Source of the DNA: Sarocladium kiliense
Lineage: Eukaryota > Ascomycota > Sordariomycetes > Hypocreales > Sarocladiaceae
DNA length: 64,000 nt
Direction: 5' to 3'
Assembly (NCBI GenBank): GCA_030734395.1
Contig: JAUZTG010000047.1
Span: 558,001 to 622,000, forward strand
Positions 12,346 to 23,640 of this stretch are shown here, piece after piece (position 1 is the stretch's first letter; every line of letters begins with the position of its first letter). The notes under the pieces are model-generated. The model was given only the letters and a program-made list of their open reading frames with translations, was not told the origin of the DNA and searched no databases. The translations under genes and the position numbers were made by a program.

Positions 12346-13891
12346 TCATCCACGCAGCTCAGACGGCGCCGATCTCCCATTTGGCGGTATCTCTGCATCC
12401 ATTTCCACCGGTGGCAAGCTGCCTGACGGCCCCAGCTCGGATCTGCACGCCGGCGACATGTAGTAGTCCCCCTGCTGTTGCCCGTCCTTGCTCGGGCCCG
12501 GCTGCTCTGCCGCGGGCATCTCAGCTAGTCCAGCGGTGTCTTGACTCCGGCGTCGACGGCGAATGAACCGGAACAGGAAGCCGGCAATAACGATGATTGC
12601 CACGCCGCCGACCACACCGCCTGCTATCGCTCCAGCGGTTGTGCTGGCGTTTCGACTTTCGTCCCTACCATCCTCCGTGTTCCCATCAGCGTCACTATTG
12701 TCATCGTCGTTATCGTTGCCCGATGATCCATGAGAACCTGTACTCGGTTAGTAATGACGATAGCTAGTCTAAAAAGTGCAGCATGCTCACCGTTCGACTC
12801 GACAAAGAAGGCCTTCACATCGTTGTTCTCCCAGTCCACGCTGTTCAGACCCCTGTTATCATGTCAATACCAGCATGCATATGCGCCGAGCAGGCCACGT
12901 CAGAGATCCTACCTGTTCGAGTACCACTCCTTGACAATGTCCGGCGAGTCGTACTTCTGACCCACCACGTAGTTGGCCTGCCACTCAAGGCTTGTCAGGT
13001 TGAAGATGCCAATCCCCGCTCGATTTTATCGACCTCCTTCCATAGCGGAAAGACATTGCCACCGATGCTGAACATCTGATCTCTGGACCGATGGCACTTG
13101 TGGTCGAATCGTGGCGTGCTTGTTGCGTCTGTTTGGACCCATCGGAAAGCAGGCATCGAGAGGATCCATATGTCGCGATTCTCCCCGTAGACGTCATGGT
13201 CGTAGGTATAAGCGGGAAGCTCGGAGTTTCCACGAAGGCGTAAATGAGCTAACAATCATAAAGGAACTCGGCAAAGGGGCATTTCGATCTTTGTCCCAAC
13301 CGCCGTACACGAAGCTGTCAAGTGATCTGAGTAAGCCATTGTTATATATTGGTTCTCAACGAGGGCATACATCTCATAGGTGCCGTTCTGGCTCGGGGCT
13401 CCAACGGCACAAAATGATTGCCGATCTGGAGGCACACGGCCACCACCGGTGCTCTGCTTGTGCCAACGCTCTTCTTTCATATCCCAAAACGTCACCATGG
13501 ACATGTCTAGCATCCAGCTCGAGTCGCCTCTTGCCCCAATAGCTGGGATCGTGCCGCGTCCGATGGCGAATACTACAGGGTCCCTCTCACCGACTCCAGC
13601 GCAGATCAGCTCACCCCTCTGGTAAGCCTGTTGCTTGTCCGGCCATCCCTCGACTGTCTTATTGTTCCATGTCCCGTCCCCAAAAGTATACGTGATCACA
13701 CCTGGCAAGGCTATCGATGAGTCGTCGTCGAGGTTCCGTACACTATTTTCAGTTCGTTTCCGCGCCCGTCCACCAAAGTATATCATCGAAGCCTTGGGTT
13801 TGGAGCAGTACAAGATGGGGAGAGAAGCAACAATGCAAGTCGCAGAAGGCGGTAATAGAGCTTGAGGCAGGTCTTTTGGAAGCAGGACCAT
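12346..13891 (-). CDS. kelch-repeat single-pass membrane protein; gene model broken
   Basis: Minus-strand coding blocks at 13891-13371, roughly 13248-12913, 12852-12791 and 12737-12346 read as a fungal kelch/galactose-oxidase-like membrane protein. Signs are blade motifs (MIYFGGR, WHKQSTGGG, RSSF-like RQSFCAVG, IWILSMPAF, MFSIGG), the GIFNLTSLEW block, then an acidic linker, a transmembrane helix (AGGVVGGVAIIVIAGFLF) and an RRRRR stop-transfer tail. Three introns have good GT..AG ends (12738-12790, 12853-12912, 13315-13370). Two problems remain: a one-base shift at the C4 run 13014-13017, and a 52 bp intron (13249-13300) that would leave a 14 bp exon. No signal peptide or first blades were found upstream. 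It is either a recent pseudogene or an assembly error. Function unknown; probably at the cell surface. Confidence 0.65.
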
Positions 13892-14929
13892 CAGACAAGG
13901 TGATGGGAACAGAAGGCAAGAGCAGCCAGCTAGGGAAGCACTATCGAACGATTTTCATAGAGTAGAGGGGAAAAACCAGACTGCCCTTAATGCGTTTGGT
14001 CCATCCATCCGGCATAGTTTGAAAACTTCGATTGGACCGCCTATACCGACAAAGTCGCACATGTTCCTTTCGATGCTAGCTAGTAGTGTCGACCCGCGTG
14101 GTCTTGCTGCGCTCACGTTGTCCTTGGCAAGTTCAAGGAGCTGTGGTATATCGACATTTGCGACCAGTTCCCGCCGCAAGCTTCTGGGTCTGACAACCTA
14201 GAAGACAGGTTGAAGAGATGCTATCCACTTCTACTAGATGGCGCGGTATCTGCCCAAGTTCGTCACTGGCGACGATCTGAATGTGCCGCTTGATCAACGT
14301 CTCGTTCTTGTTTCGAGGTATTGAGGGGTGTCCGCTGAATGCTTCTGATGCCTTTGCATAGGAAGACTAGTATCTGGATTTGACGAACCTTTCCCATATT
14401 CTACCTGGGAAACACTTAAACTCCGTCTCTCAACATGGCCTGAACCCGCTTTCTTGGTTGCCACACGCGTCAAATGGTTCCTGGCGTCATGCTGATTTCG
14501 CTACGCCACCTCCTTTTCTCTTCATCGCATTCTGTCTTTCGGCACTGATATACAGCATGGACCCAAAACGTTCTAACCTTTGGCAATTGCGCCGCTCGGC
14601 TCCGTACAACCAGCCGCGGTACGTCGGCGCATTGTCTTTCACGGAAAAGGTATCTCAGAGGCAGGTCTGCTTGGCATTCCAGAGAGATAGATGTTGGCCG
14701 GACTTGCCGAGCTGCAAGACGCAAAGCAGAGGAAGAGACCCTCAATGCGAAACGAGTTGGCCTTCTAGGTGGCCGCATCATGCGCTGAGAACCAGCCCGC
14801 TCCGGAATGATGATCGCCATCCGTTAACACGTGGAACTGGCCAGGATCAGCCAATAAGGAGCAGACGCAGAACTGATGTGGGACTGGCTCGGTGGTAGAT
14901 TCCTTATGCACAGCAGAAAAGTACTTATC
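13892..14929. other. intergenic region, no supported gene
   Basis: This should hold the missing 5' exons of the kelch gene, but no kelch blade or signal peptide could be read on the minus strand. The other frames are short and overlapping. Confidence 0.45.
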
Positions 14930-16020
14930 TAAACAGGAGGAAAGACACCTACCTGCAGTATATCAAAAGCTAACAACCGAGGTCTTAGCTATTTCTTACT
15001 CACTGCTATGAGCGTAAAAAGGTCCTGGCTTGTAACGGTGTGCTACGATCGACTCGAAAGATCTGGATTCGGATGCGAAATCCCTACTTTTAGGTTCCGG
15101 CGCTTATTTCATCCCTGGCCGTCGACCAGTACGAAACGTAGCTGTATGAAATGCCTATTAAGGTAGCAGTTAGCTAGAAATAGTTTAACGTTATAATTGC
15201 CCTTTCTACTGTATAAAAACGTGTATATTAATTCAACTAGAAATCTTCTAAAATAAAGTAAGCTTTTAAATCTTTTTTCTGGTGACTAGTAGTGGATATA
15301 TAAGCCTAGCTAGCAGGCTACCTCAAAGCATATATATAATCTGATAAGTAATAATCGCCAATTTTAATACTTAAAGTAAAGTATATTCTATATATAAGAT
15401 AATTCTTTTAATTCTTTTAAACTGTTTCCTGCCCATTTAAAAAGCTGCTCTTATAAAGGTGGCATATAATTATCTTGCCTAGTAGAAGGACTTTAAGGGT
15501 ATAATGCGTGATAACTAAATGGAATAAAGAGTATGGGTTACTCTTTTTTTTATGGATACCTAAATCTAAAATATATCTAAGTAGATCTTTATTTATTATC
15601 GAGTTATAAGAAGGCGATATAGAAGTTTCGTTGTTTTTCTTTCCGTGAGTTATCTTTAATGTTATTAACTGCTGCTCGCTTCTTATTTAAGAAAGATGTT
15701 ATTAATAAAATAACTTTAAAAATTAAGCTTCTATTATCTAATTCATCATCATTATTATAATCTAGGTTTTATTTTTATATAAGAGATTTAAATAATAGAA
15801 ACCAGCGTTCTATAACACGCTAGCTAGCAACCACTTCTTAATCTTTCTATTTCTTAATTATTATAATATATTCTACTTTAATATTTTTTTGCTCGTTGAC
15901 TCACAGATCCCTCTACGAGGGCGACTCTCTAGGTTTGATCTTATTATTCTACTCTACTGCAGTTGCCTTCACATGATGTATCGGATTTTACTATAATTCC
16001 CCCCGATAGCTCCGTATTGT
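14930..16020. repeat. AT-rich, RIP-like block
   Basis: The sequence switches to very high A+T with abundant TA dinucleotides and no open frame. This is the composition left by RIP on duplicated DNA in filamentous ascomycetes. No transposase domain could be read through the decay, so the parent element is unknown. The block separates housekeeping genes from the redox gene group. Confidence 0.6.
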
Positions 16021-16138
16021 AACTCGTTCGCATTCACCCACCTATTGCCGGACTATTGTTGATCCTACGGTATAAAGCCGTGCGGCGCCAGACCTAACGC
16101 AGCTCAGCACCAAGTCGTTGTAGTCAGCAGCGTCACTC

Positions 16139-16159
16139 ATCCCACATCTTATCCCACAT
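16139..16159 (+). promoter_or_regulatory. two ATCCCACAT motifs upstream of the C2H2 regulator gene
   Basis: Exact copies lie at 16139-16147 and 16151-16159, start to start 12 bp apart, 95-115 bp upstream of the zinc-finger gene's ATG at 16254. The same 9-mer recurs upstream of the neighbouring NmrA-like gene. A binding site for the adjacent regulator is inferred. Confidence 0.5.
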
Positions 16160-16253
16160 TGGCCCAATGCAGACAGCTGCGGATCTCGATTGCCGTATCC
16201 TTGCATGCTTGAATCCACCATCGTCACAGCTACATTCTCTCAAGATATTCGAA

Positions 16254-17566
16254 ATGATCACACGATTTAAATGCAGATATACCGGTTGCTCCAGGTCTTA
16301 CATACGCAAAGAACATCTGACCCGTCATGAAAAGGACCACGCCGATGATCGACCGTTTCGCTGCCGTCTTTGCACTTCTTCATTCAAGAGAAGGTTAGCA
16401 GCTGATATCAACACCAATCGAAAGGTGACTAATGTGCCTGTTTCTAGAGATACTCTGATTAGGCACTTGGCCCTCAGCCACAATCAGCCGCAAGGGCAGC
16501 ATCCTCGAGACCCGAGTGACCTCACTGAACCTGCCCCTGGTAATGACGAGGAGACAAGGACTTCCGACCCCAAAGCTCTGTCTTCCAGCCAGGGATCAAG
16601 TAGACCGGTCCTGCCTCATGCCCACGATCAGCCTCAATCACAAGATCTCCTAGCCAATGTGTACTTTGATCAGTTCCATCCTCATTGGCCACTTTTGGAC
16701 CGACACGCGTTTTCCGATCACGTTCAACTGCCGGAGCTCATTGAAGCCGTTCGCGTAGCTGCCTCGATGATGTTAGACGTCCCTGAACAAAGAATAGTGG
16801 TCAAGGCGAGGCACGAGGCATTACTCTCCTTCGTCGGTAAGCAACTCGTAAGTCTTGGCCATGGATCTACTACGAACACGAAGTATATAATAACATTAAA
16901 GCCAAGTTTGATGATCGAGAGGGAAACATAGCAAGGGTACAACTTAGCCCTGACTATCTGCCATGGTTTCAAGCCATTCTTATTCCGCTGGTCCTTTGCA
17001 CCTATCGGCAAAAAGAGTTCTTTGCACCGGTTATGATGAACACGAAGCATTTATTCGGACTTTGCAGCTGCTTAGGCTTATACTCGCAAGCGAAGCTTCG
17101 CGCAGAGAGTGCATCACCTAAAGTAACAGACCAATATCAAAGGTACGTGCACAGTTTATCTTAGAGAAGGGTACCTCTAACTAATAGGTACAGGATTGCA
17201 TTACTCACGTTTAAGCTTTTCCTTCACGTCAATGGCTTAGTCACGCTACATTTCCCGCAATTCCAGCACTTCCAATATTTCGATCCTCAGATTCTTGATA
17301 TCCATGTTCCTTCTTTGAACATCGACAAAGGACCGCTGATATTCCAGTCGCCTTCTAAGAACTCACATACAGTGGCTAGCTTATTTCGAACCTCATCAGT
17401 GGCCCATCAGTCTCAGCTGCTGTCTTCTTTAGTAGCATGGGATATTTCGCTAGGCTTAAGCCTTGGTTGTTTCATAACGAGGGCCGTCAACGAGAGCTAC
17501 CGCGATTTGATGGGAAGGGTTCTGCCATTCTTGGTTCTCCACACTAGAGGTTCCTCTACTCTCTAA
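16254..17566 (+). CDS. two-finger C2H2 transcription factor with fungal middle-homology-like region
   Basis: Four exons (16254-16393, 16448-16836, 16902-17142, 17188-17566) with introns of 54, 65 and 45 bp give 382 residues. Finger 1 is C-x4-C-x12-H-x3-H with helix RKEHLTR. Finger 2, completed only by splicing, is C-x2-C-x12-H-x4-H with helix RRDTLIR. After a low-complexity linker comes YFDQFHPHWPLLDRHAF, the start of the fungal specific-TF middle homology region. The protein is shorter than the 600-900 residues usual for this architecture, so it may be C-terminally reduced. An in-frame ATG at 16167 would add 29 residues; 16254 was chosen because the finger begins right after it. It is a nuclear DNA-binding regulator, probably of the adjacent redox genes. 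Confidence 0.85.
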
Positions 17567-17698
17567 GGAGCACAGAACTTAGTATATTTCTATATCTTAC
17601 CCATGTTTCTTGATGAACGAACCACGTATCTAGACTAATCAGTTTCCGAAACAGAAACTAGCTGATAATCCGTCCCACCGTGCTGTTAATTGACTTTC

Positions 17699-18745
17699 TC
17701 AACCGCTTTGTGAAATGCGAAGCATTTCTTTGGCGGAAATTGGCTTGATCTCGGGGAAGAGATCGTTAAACGACTTCGCAGGCTGGAAATCGAAGATACC
17801 TTCCTCAAACAGGCGGCCGAACTGAGCAAGCATTCCCTGTAGGGCCTCCTTGGGAAAGTGTTCGTAGGCCAGGCGATGGCTCGGAAGTTCGGTGACCTTG
17901 CCTGACTTGAGCAAGTCCAGCGAGTCGTATGTAATGTCGAACTTATCACCTGTGAAGTCCCAAATCAGTAGATGTAACAATAGTAAATGAAATCCAGCAC
18001 GTACCTGTAGCCTCCTCTGCAAGACGCACAAACTCAGACCAAGTGAGCCTATCGCCAATACAATAAGACTCAGGCAGCCACTCATTCAATGTGAGAAGTT
18101 TGGCGGTAAATTTGGCAACATCTCCAGTGTAGGAGAAAACCACGGGCCGATCTCCTGTTCCTGGGATCGCGGCCTTCCTCGCTGGTAGGTCAAGGACAAG
18201 TGTCATTGGAGATAAATAGGATTTGATGTTTCCGCCACCCCAGTAGTCGAGGAAGAAACCGTTCGATACAACAGTCCACTCCAGAGATGTCTTATCAAGA
18301 GCTTCGAAGTACGATAGCTTCGCTGCTGCGATGGGGAACCAGGAAGTCTCCGGTGGATATTTGACTCCCCAAACACTCGGGATGTACCGCTTCGTGGATG
18401 TTGCTTCCTCAGCCGCTGCTATCAAAGCAAACTCATTCTCTGTAGGTGAAATACCACCCAAGCATGAGATGAGTGTGTGTACATTGTTGTCCTGCAGCTT
18501 CGACACCAAGCCCTTGACATCTGAGTAGTCGATGACAACGATGCGCGCGCCGAGTGTCTTCTCGAGCTCCGGTTTAGCCTGGTTGTATCTAAAATCAGAA
18601 CATGGAACCACTTTTGTGTGAAGTAGATTTACTGTCATACCTTGCGACTCAAAACGACAACTTCCCAGAGGCCATCAGCTACCACGGCTTCTACGACAGC
18701 ACGGCCGATACTGGCCGTTCCGCCAGCGACTGCAACAACGGGCAT
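17699..18745 (-). CDS. NmrA-like / isoflavone-reductase-type NAD(P)-binding protein
   Basis: Exons 18745-18641, 18578-18005 and 17949-17699, with introns of 62 and 55 bp, give 309 residues. The N-terminal dinucleotide-binding motif VAVAGGTASIGRAVVEA is followed by the arginine of VVVLSRKA, then LISCLGG, the RYIPSVWGV block, and AAAKLSYFEAL with the lysine typical of PCBER/isoflavone-reductase-like atypical SDRs. Members either reduce small aromatic substrates with NADPH or act as NADP sensors; which applies here is not visible. The ATG at 18745 begins the Rossmann strand directly. It is convergent with the C2H2 gene (133 bp between stop codons), and its upstream region holds six ATCCCACA motifs. 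Confidence 0.88.
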
Positions 18746-18785
18746 ATTGTAATGAGATGGGAAATAGAGCAAGGAAGCTTGTGAT

Positions 18786-19500
18786 TGTGGGATGAGACAA
18801 TAAACGGGCTGGACAGATCCCAATATAATCAGCTTTAAAGTTATGGAACGTTGCTTCTTATCTGCATGTCAATGGGAAGAGCCCCCAATCTCGATAGTTG
18901 AAGAATTATGCAATCTTCAGCCCAGTCAATGAATGTGACAAGCACAGAGCATCGATCAAAGTAGCTGAACCTATACATCCTATGCTTCGTATCCCACATC
19001 TGCATCCCACACAATCACTTGGCTGCCATCCCACATCCGTATCCCACATGGTGCACCCCCACCCACTCGGCCGGCCGTCTCCGATAGCACCGACGCAAGC
19101 TTATGCTACACTTTTCCTGGGTACTGAGTTCACAGAAATATTATAAACGGGTTGTTTAGGGATGGTCATGTCACCTCACTTCTCGTTTGAAACGGCATGA
19201 TGCTCTGAAACGCCTGGACGCTGAGGCTAGGAGAATAAGTAAATCCATGGTCACGCATTCCTGGATGAACTCAAACCACAGCAAACATCAATGCAGCACC
19301 GTTCTCTGAGCTCAAGGTAGTCTCCCTCCGTCTTACGATACAAGATCGCGGATCTTGTTCTTTGCGTTCAGCATCATATGTGACAAGGGGATCGGCCGTG
19401 GGCTGAATGAATAACTCCGATGTGAGATCCAAGCCAGGCTTAGCTAACGGGCCATGCCAGGGTGGTGACGACTTCAGAGCTTGGACGTCATATCCCACAT
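18786..19500. promoter_or_regulatory. ATCCCACAT motif array upstream of the NmrA-like gene
   Basis: Copies are at 18991-18999, 19028-19036, 19041-19049 and 19492-19500 (all ATCCCACAT), 19004-19012 (ATCCCACAC), and an inverted ATCCCACA at 18786-18793, 41 bp before the start codon. Start-to-start steps of 13, 24 and 13 bp resemble the 12 bp step seen at the regulator gene. The motif was not seen in the GMC/MDR divergent promoter. Confidence 0.5.
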
Positions 19501-19807
19501 CGCACATTGCGTCGGGATGGTCTTTTGGTGTTGAGGACCCTTGCTGGTGTGCATTCGGTCAGCCAAGCGCTTACGAAAGTTTCCTGAAAGCGATAGCTGA
19601 ACCCCAAGGATGACCGTATGCACACGCCTGTCGTTGATGTTCGCTATAGACAAGATGTTTGGCTACAGTGAATCTGAACTTTTCATCTCCTAAATATATC
19701 CTATTACTAAGGTCAAATTGTGGCTTAATCTAGTCGCGGCGATACGGTACCACTTTGGGCCATGAACCGTGCCCAACTACCGCGACACGGATGAGTGCAT
19801 ATTCTCC
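18794..19807. other. intergenic region 5' of the NmrA-like gene and 3' of the GMC gene
   Basis: It contains the ATCCCACAT array described separately and otherwise no open frame with a recognisable domain. The stretch 19,640-19,800 is the likely 3' UTR of the GMC oxidoreductase gene. Confidence 0.5.
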
Positions 19808-21622
19808 TCAAAGGCCACCCAAGATATCCGCCGTAGCCTTCTCGCTTAACATAAAGGTAGGCAGCGTGGGCAACTCACCCGGTTGTACCGGCCAAGCAGA
19901 ACCATCCACAACGCGGAGATTACGAACACCTCTTACACGGAACTTAGAGTCCAACACAGCAAGCGGGTCATCATCCGCTCCAATAGCGGCAGTGCCAGAA
20001 GCATGGTGGCCGTGCGCCTGGGCACGATGCCAATGGCGCTGGTAGTCATCCGTACATTCGATGCCCGCGGCGCAGGGAAAATGTTCTGTAAAGGCATTGT
20101 CGGTAAGGTTATTGAAGATAGGTCGAACGAAGTTGATGGCCTGCAACATGGACTCCAGGTCGTCGTCGTCGCCAGCTTGGAAGAAGCCAAGATGAATCTC
20201 CGGCGTGTCTCTTGGGTCTGCAGATCGGAGTTTGACAGTGCCATTGATGTTGCGAGGGTGCAGTTGCATGAAGCCACATTCGAACTCGTTCTCATTCCAG
20301 CCGGGCATACCGGGGAAGAATCCAATGAAGTTCATGCTACCACAGTAGAAGTGAATATCGCGTGTGCGCAGAGCTACCGCTGTTGTAAGAAACATGTCCC
20401 AGAAGCCGACCACTGGCTTCTCGAACGTGCCATACAGAACAGTCTCCAAGTTATCTTTGAGGTTGACACCCACGCCAGGGAGGTGCTTGACAACGGGGAT
20501 GTTGAACTTCTTCAGCTCGTCTTTGGGACCAATGCCGCTTAGCTTGAGGATTTGTGGCGTATTGTAGACACCTCCAGCAATAATGACCTCTTTAGTGGCA
20601 AAGGCCTTTCGCAAAGTACCAGCCTCCCTCGGATTGTAGCGAGGATCTGCAGAATACATGCTTTGACCTTCGAGGTACTGGACTCCGATCGCCCTTGGCT
20701 CCCGGCCTCGAGATTCTTTGGTGAACAAGACTTTGGTCACCAACGAGTTTATCCGGAGCGTAAGTGGGAACTGCCTTGCGTCATCAAGGGTAGCACGAAT
20801 GTATTGACGTGGGCTCGACCGTATCCCATGATCCGAGTGAGTGTAAGGTGTGAAGACCCCATTAGTCTGGTCTCGGGACGGGGACAGCTCATTGATGTCG
20901 CGGCTGAGCAACTCGGGGAGCGACAGGCCGGTCTCCTGTCCTCCTAGTGCGTCGGAAAATAGTTGGGCTAACGTTGTCACATCAGACTCGTTGAAAGCCC
21001 AAGATGTGTCTGCCCCAGAAGTATGGATGTAACCATTGAAGCCATGATCAGGCGTGCTCCCGTTCTCCAGGTAGTGGCATCTCTCTAGCTTGACCAGATA
21101 TTGTCTCATGTTGGCTGTTTTCCAGCTGTCGTCTCCAGTAAGCGCGGCAATGTCGTCCCAGTCAACGTCGGCTGGGAGCGATATAGAGGCGGCATTGTGC
21201 ATTGCGCATCCTCCAACAGTGCCGGCGCGAGGATAGTATATCCCCAGGCGCTCTGCCCCCTCCGGAGGGTCCAACCCCACGTAGAACTCGCCATTAGTTT
21301 GCCGCCAGGTAGTGAATTCATATTCGTCGTCGAATGCTGGAGTGTCGCGGGTGACAAAGAAGTCCCAACGCGTGAGGGGGTCGTTGATTGCCGGTGTGTT
21401 GTTGTACACCATGTACGAGTTGGGATTGTTCACTTGCTCGTCACCAGCTTCCAGAAGCAGGACTGAATGGCCACCCCTGGCTAAATTAGCAGCCAGCGGA
21501 CCACCTCCAGGTCCAGAACCGATGACGATGTACTCGTAGACGTCCTGTCTAACAGTTGGTTTGTTGCCGCTTGATGCTTGGGCTAGGGCGGCAAGGCCCA
21601 CAAGACCGAAACAGAGCTGCAT
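19808..21622 (-). CDS. secreted GMC (glucose-methanol-choline) FAD oxidoreductase
   Basis: A single uninterrupted frame of 604 residues. The ATG at 21622 starts a signal peptide (MQLCFGLVGLAALAQASS); the frame upstream has no ATG. The FAD-binding motif G35-x-G37-x2-G40 with LLLEAGDE downstream, the family signature RAGTVGGCAMHNA, the second signature GGVYNTPQILKLSGIG, and the catalytic HHASGTAAIG block near the C-terminus are all present. Several N-x-S/T sites (NNTPA, NGSTP, NESDV, NGTV, NLT) fit export. It probably oxidises an alcohol outside the cell or in the secretory path; substrate is unknown. It is divergent from the MDR reductase gene across a 531 bp shared promoter, which suggests joint expression. 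Confidence 0.92.
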   Translation of the reverse strand: MQLCFGLVGLAALAQASSGNKPTVRQDVYEYIVIGSGPGGGPLAANLARGGHSVLLLEAGDEQVNNPNSYMVYNNTPAINDPLTRWDFFVTRDTPAFDDEYEFTTWRQTNGEFYVGLDPPEGAERLGIYYPRAGTVGGCAMHNAASISLPADVDWDDIAALTGDDSWKTANMRQYLVKLERCHYLENGSTPDHGFNGYIHTSGADTSWAFNESDVTTLAQLFSDALGGQETGLSLPELLSRDINELSPSRDQTNGVFTPYTHSDHGIRSSPRQYIRATLDDARQFPLTLRINSLVTKVLFTKESRGREPRAIGVQYLEGQSMYSADPRYNPREAGTLRKAFATKEVIIAGGVYNTPQILKLSGIGPKDELKKFNIPVVKHLPGVGVNLKDNLETVLYGTFEKPVVGFWDMFLTTAVALRTRDIHFYCGSMNFIGFFPGMPGWNENEFECGFMQLHPRNINGTVKLRSADPRDTPEIHLGFFQAGDDDDLESMLQAINFVRPIFNNLTDNAFTEHFPCAAGIECTDDYQRHWHRAQAHGHHASGTAAIGADDDPLAVLDSKFRVRGVRNLRVVDGSAWPVQPGELPTLPTFMLSEKATADILGGL

Positions 21623-22153
21623 TGGAGGTTTCGAGGCACTTTCAGAATCACCGTGATTCAACTTGTGTATTCGAGTTGGGTGAAACAACTTCCTGATTGG
21701 CTCCGATGGCAGCTCTCAAGTGCCATCACAGGACTATTTAAACTTAACATCTAAGGGTAGTGACTCGTCATCTTCGGTATAACAGGTGCTTGTCAGCGAC
21801 CAATTCTTCAGGTACTTGACGTAACCATCACTAAGACGGATGGCAGCATTGCCGCATGGTATGCCGGCGTTAATGGTCAAAAATTCCAGAAATCCGAAAT
21901 CACCATCCAGCTACCGTATGTCCGCAGACAGACGCGCTCCGGAGCTAGTAGGGTTGCCGCCGAAACTTTAATCTACGGCTTTACTGAGGAGACAGACATG
22001 AAAACCAGTAAGCGAAATAAAATAAGGGAAAACCTAAAGCCTATGCTAACTTTAGTAATTTCCCTATAATAGGCCCACGATTCACCTATAGGATTAGGGG
22101 CACCGATTACATACACTCCTAGACTCATCTCTTACACTCCTTACATTAGCAAG
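21623..22153. promoter_or_regulatory. divergent promoter between GMC oxidoreductase and MDR reductase genes
   Basis: 531 bp lie between two start codons pointing away from each other. A TATTTAAA-like element near 21,734-21,741 could serve the GMC gene. The segment 22,010-22,100 is AT-rich and near the MDR start. No ATCCCACAT motif was found here. Confidence 0.45.
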
Positions 22154-23226
22154 ATGTCTGACATACACTCAAAGTCTATCTACCTTACTTCGGACGGTAA
22201 TCTCGTCGTCAAGGAGGTCAATGATACCTACGAACTTCAAGGCTCGCAGTCCATGATTCAGGTGGCCTACTCAGGCGTCAACCCTTGCGACTACAACTTC
22301 TTCTATGCTGGACTGAACTCGTTCATCACTGGCTTTGAGCTTTCCGGCACTGTTGTGAAGACGGGTCCTACGTCCCCTTTCGCAATTGGAGACCAAGTAT
22401 GCGGTTTGACGCCTGTCAATTTCCCGCAGTCCTCGTCTGTCGGGGCACATCAAGGCTTCGCTGTGGCGGAGGCCCAGCTATTCCACAAGATACCATCTGG
22501 CCTCTCACTGAAAGACGCTGGTGGAATAGTCATGGCGTCCCGGACGGCGGCCGATGCGTTGTTCAACGGTCTTGGTTTCGGTCTTCCAGCAGCGGGGTAA
22601 CGGGGACAGACCCGGCAGGCCAATCGATCCTCATATGGGGTGGTGCAAGCAGTGTTGGCCTTGCCGCCATCCAGATTGCGAAAGTTGCAGGGTTCAGTCA
22701 AATCTTGGTAACAGCATCCCCGAAGAATCACGACACATTGAAGCGCCTCGGAGCCACGAAATACTTCGACTATCGAGGCTCATCTGTGGTAGATGAGATC
22801 CGCGCTGCTGTCCAAGGCTCAGGCGCACCTTTGATCCACGCTTTCGACACTGTTGGCAAGGGTACACTGCCGGGTGTCCCTGCTGAGCAAAACTCTCCGG
22901 TACTCGTGAGAGCCTCATTGAGTGGAGCTGACCCCAAAGACTTGAAGCTAGTCTGCACTCTTCCTGTCGCCAGCGACTCGGCCTTCACCCACTGCCTCAG
23001 TTATCGGCCGCCCGGCGACCGCGATGTTATGGGCCGGCCTCAAGATCCCGAGTTGCCAATGCGGGCACGCAGGGTTATGGAGTACCTTCTTGAGGCTTCT
23101 GCAAGGACTGTGAAGATGCCGGCTGTTACTGTGATTCGAGGTGCAGAAGCAGGCATTCGTGAGATTCAGCGAGTAGCCCGAGGTGAGGCAAGTATGGAGA
23201 AGATGGTCATCGGGCATCCCTTATAA
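22154..23226 (+). CDS. zinc-type/enoyl-reductase-like MDR oxidoreductase, frame broken at a G4 run
   Basis: Two frames make one protein: 22154-22597 encodes the N-terminal half (GVNPCDYNFF, ELSGTVVKTG, GDQVCG, KDAGGIVMASRTAADALF), and the +1-shifted frame to 23226 encodes the nucleotide-binding half (IWGGASSVGLAAIQIAKVAG, LGATKYFDYR, HAFDTVG) and the C-terminal EKMVIGHPL. Adding one G to the run 22594-22597 would give a continuous protein of about 356 residues, the normal MDR length. No intron explains the shift. These are typical of trans-acting enoyl reductase-like or toxD-like NADPH reductases in fungal gene clusters. The gene is either recently inactivated or the run is under-called. Either way the family call is firm. 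Confidence 0.8.
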
Positions 23227-23640
23227 ATAGTAGTTACCCTAAGTAAACATTACTTTGACATGATCCCGCATCAATTTAAGTGACATACTTGATAGGTTGA
23301 GACGAGCCGTGGGTCATTCAGAGCTTCATGTCACAGCGGTTATAGAACACTAGAGTCTAAAGTTTTCTGCCGCCTGATCTCACATTATTAGTGCTCTTTG
23401 GCGGATAGTAACATGGCTTTTGTCCATGAGATAAGAGATAGTTCTCATAAAAGAAAAGGCTGATGAAGCTTGAATAATGATCAGAACCCCCTGGGCGCGG
23501 ACAATCATTCTTAGTCAAGATGAATAAAATTACCGACTAGCAGGGAATGATCCTAGAAATCTCAGTAGTCATAGAGCTTGGGGCTTGTCTAATTGCTATA
23601 AATTGAAATGTGAACTATACTCTATCTCTAATTACAGTCA
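23227..23640. other. short intergenic region between convergent genes
   Basis: Holds the 3' ends of the MDR and SDR genes, moderately AT-rich. Nothing else was recognised. Confidence 0.5.

Noticed and set aside
13955..14179. Candidate 5' exon of the kelch gene
   Set aside because: The 74-codon minus-strand frame has no kelch blade or signal peptide and does not splice cleanly to 13,891.
15000..16000. Possible transposase relic in the AT-rich block
   Set aside because: No catalytic or DNA-binding motif could be read in any frame even allowing for C-to-T and G-to-A changes.
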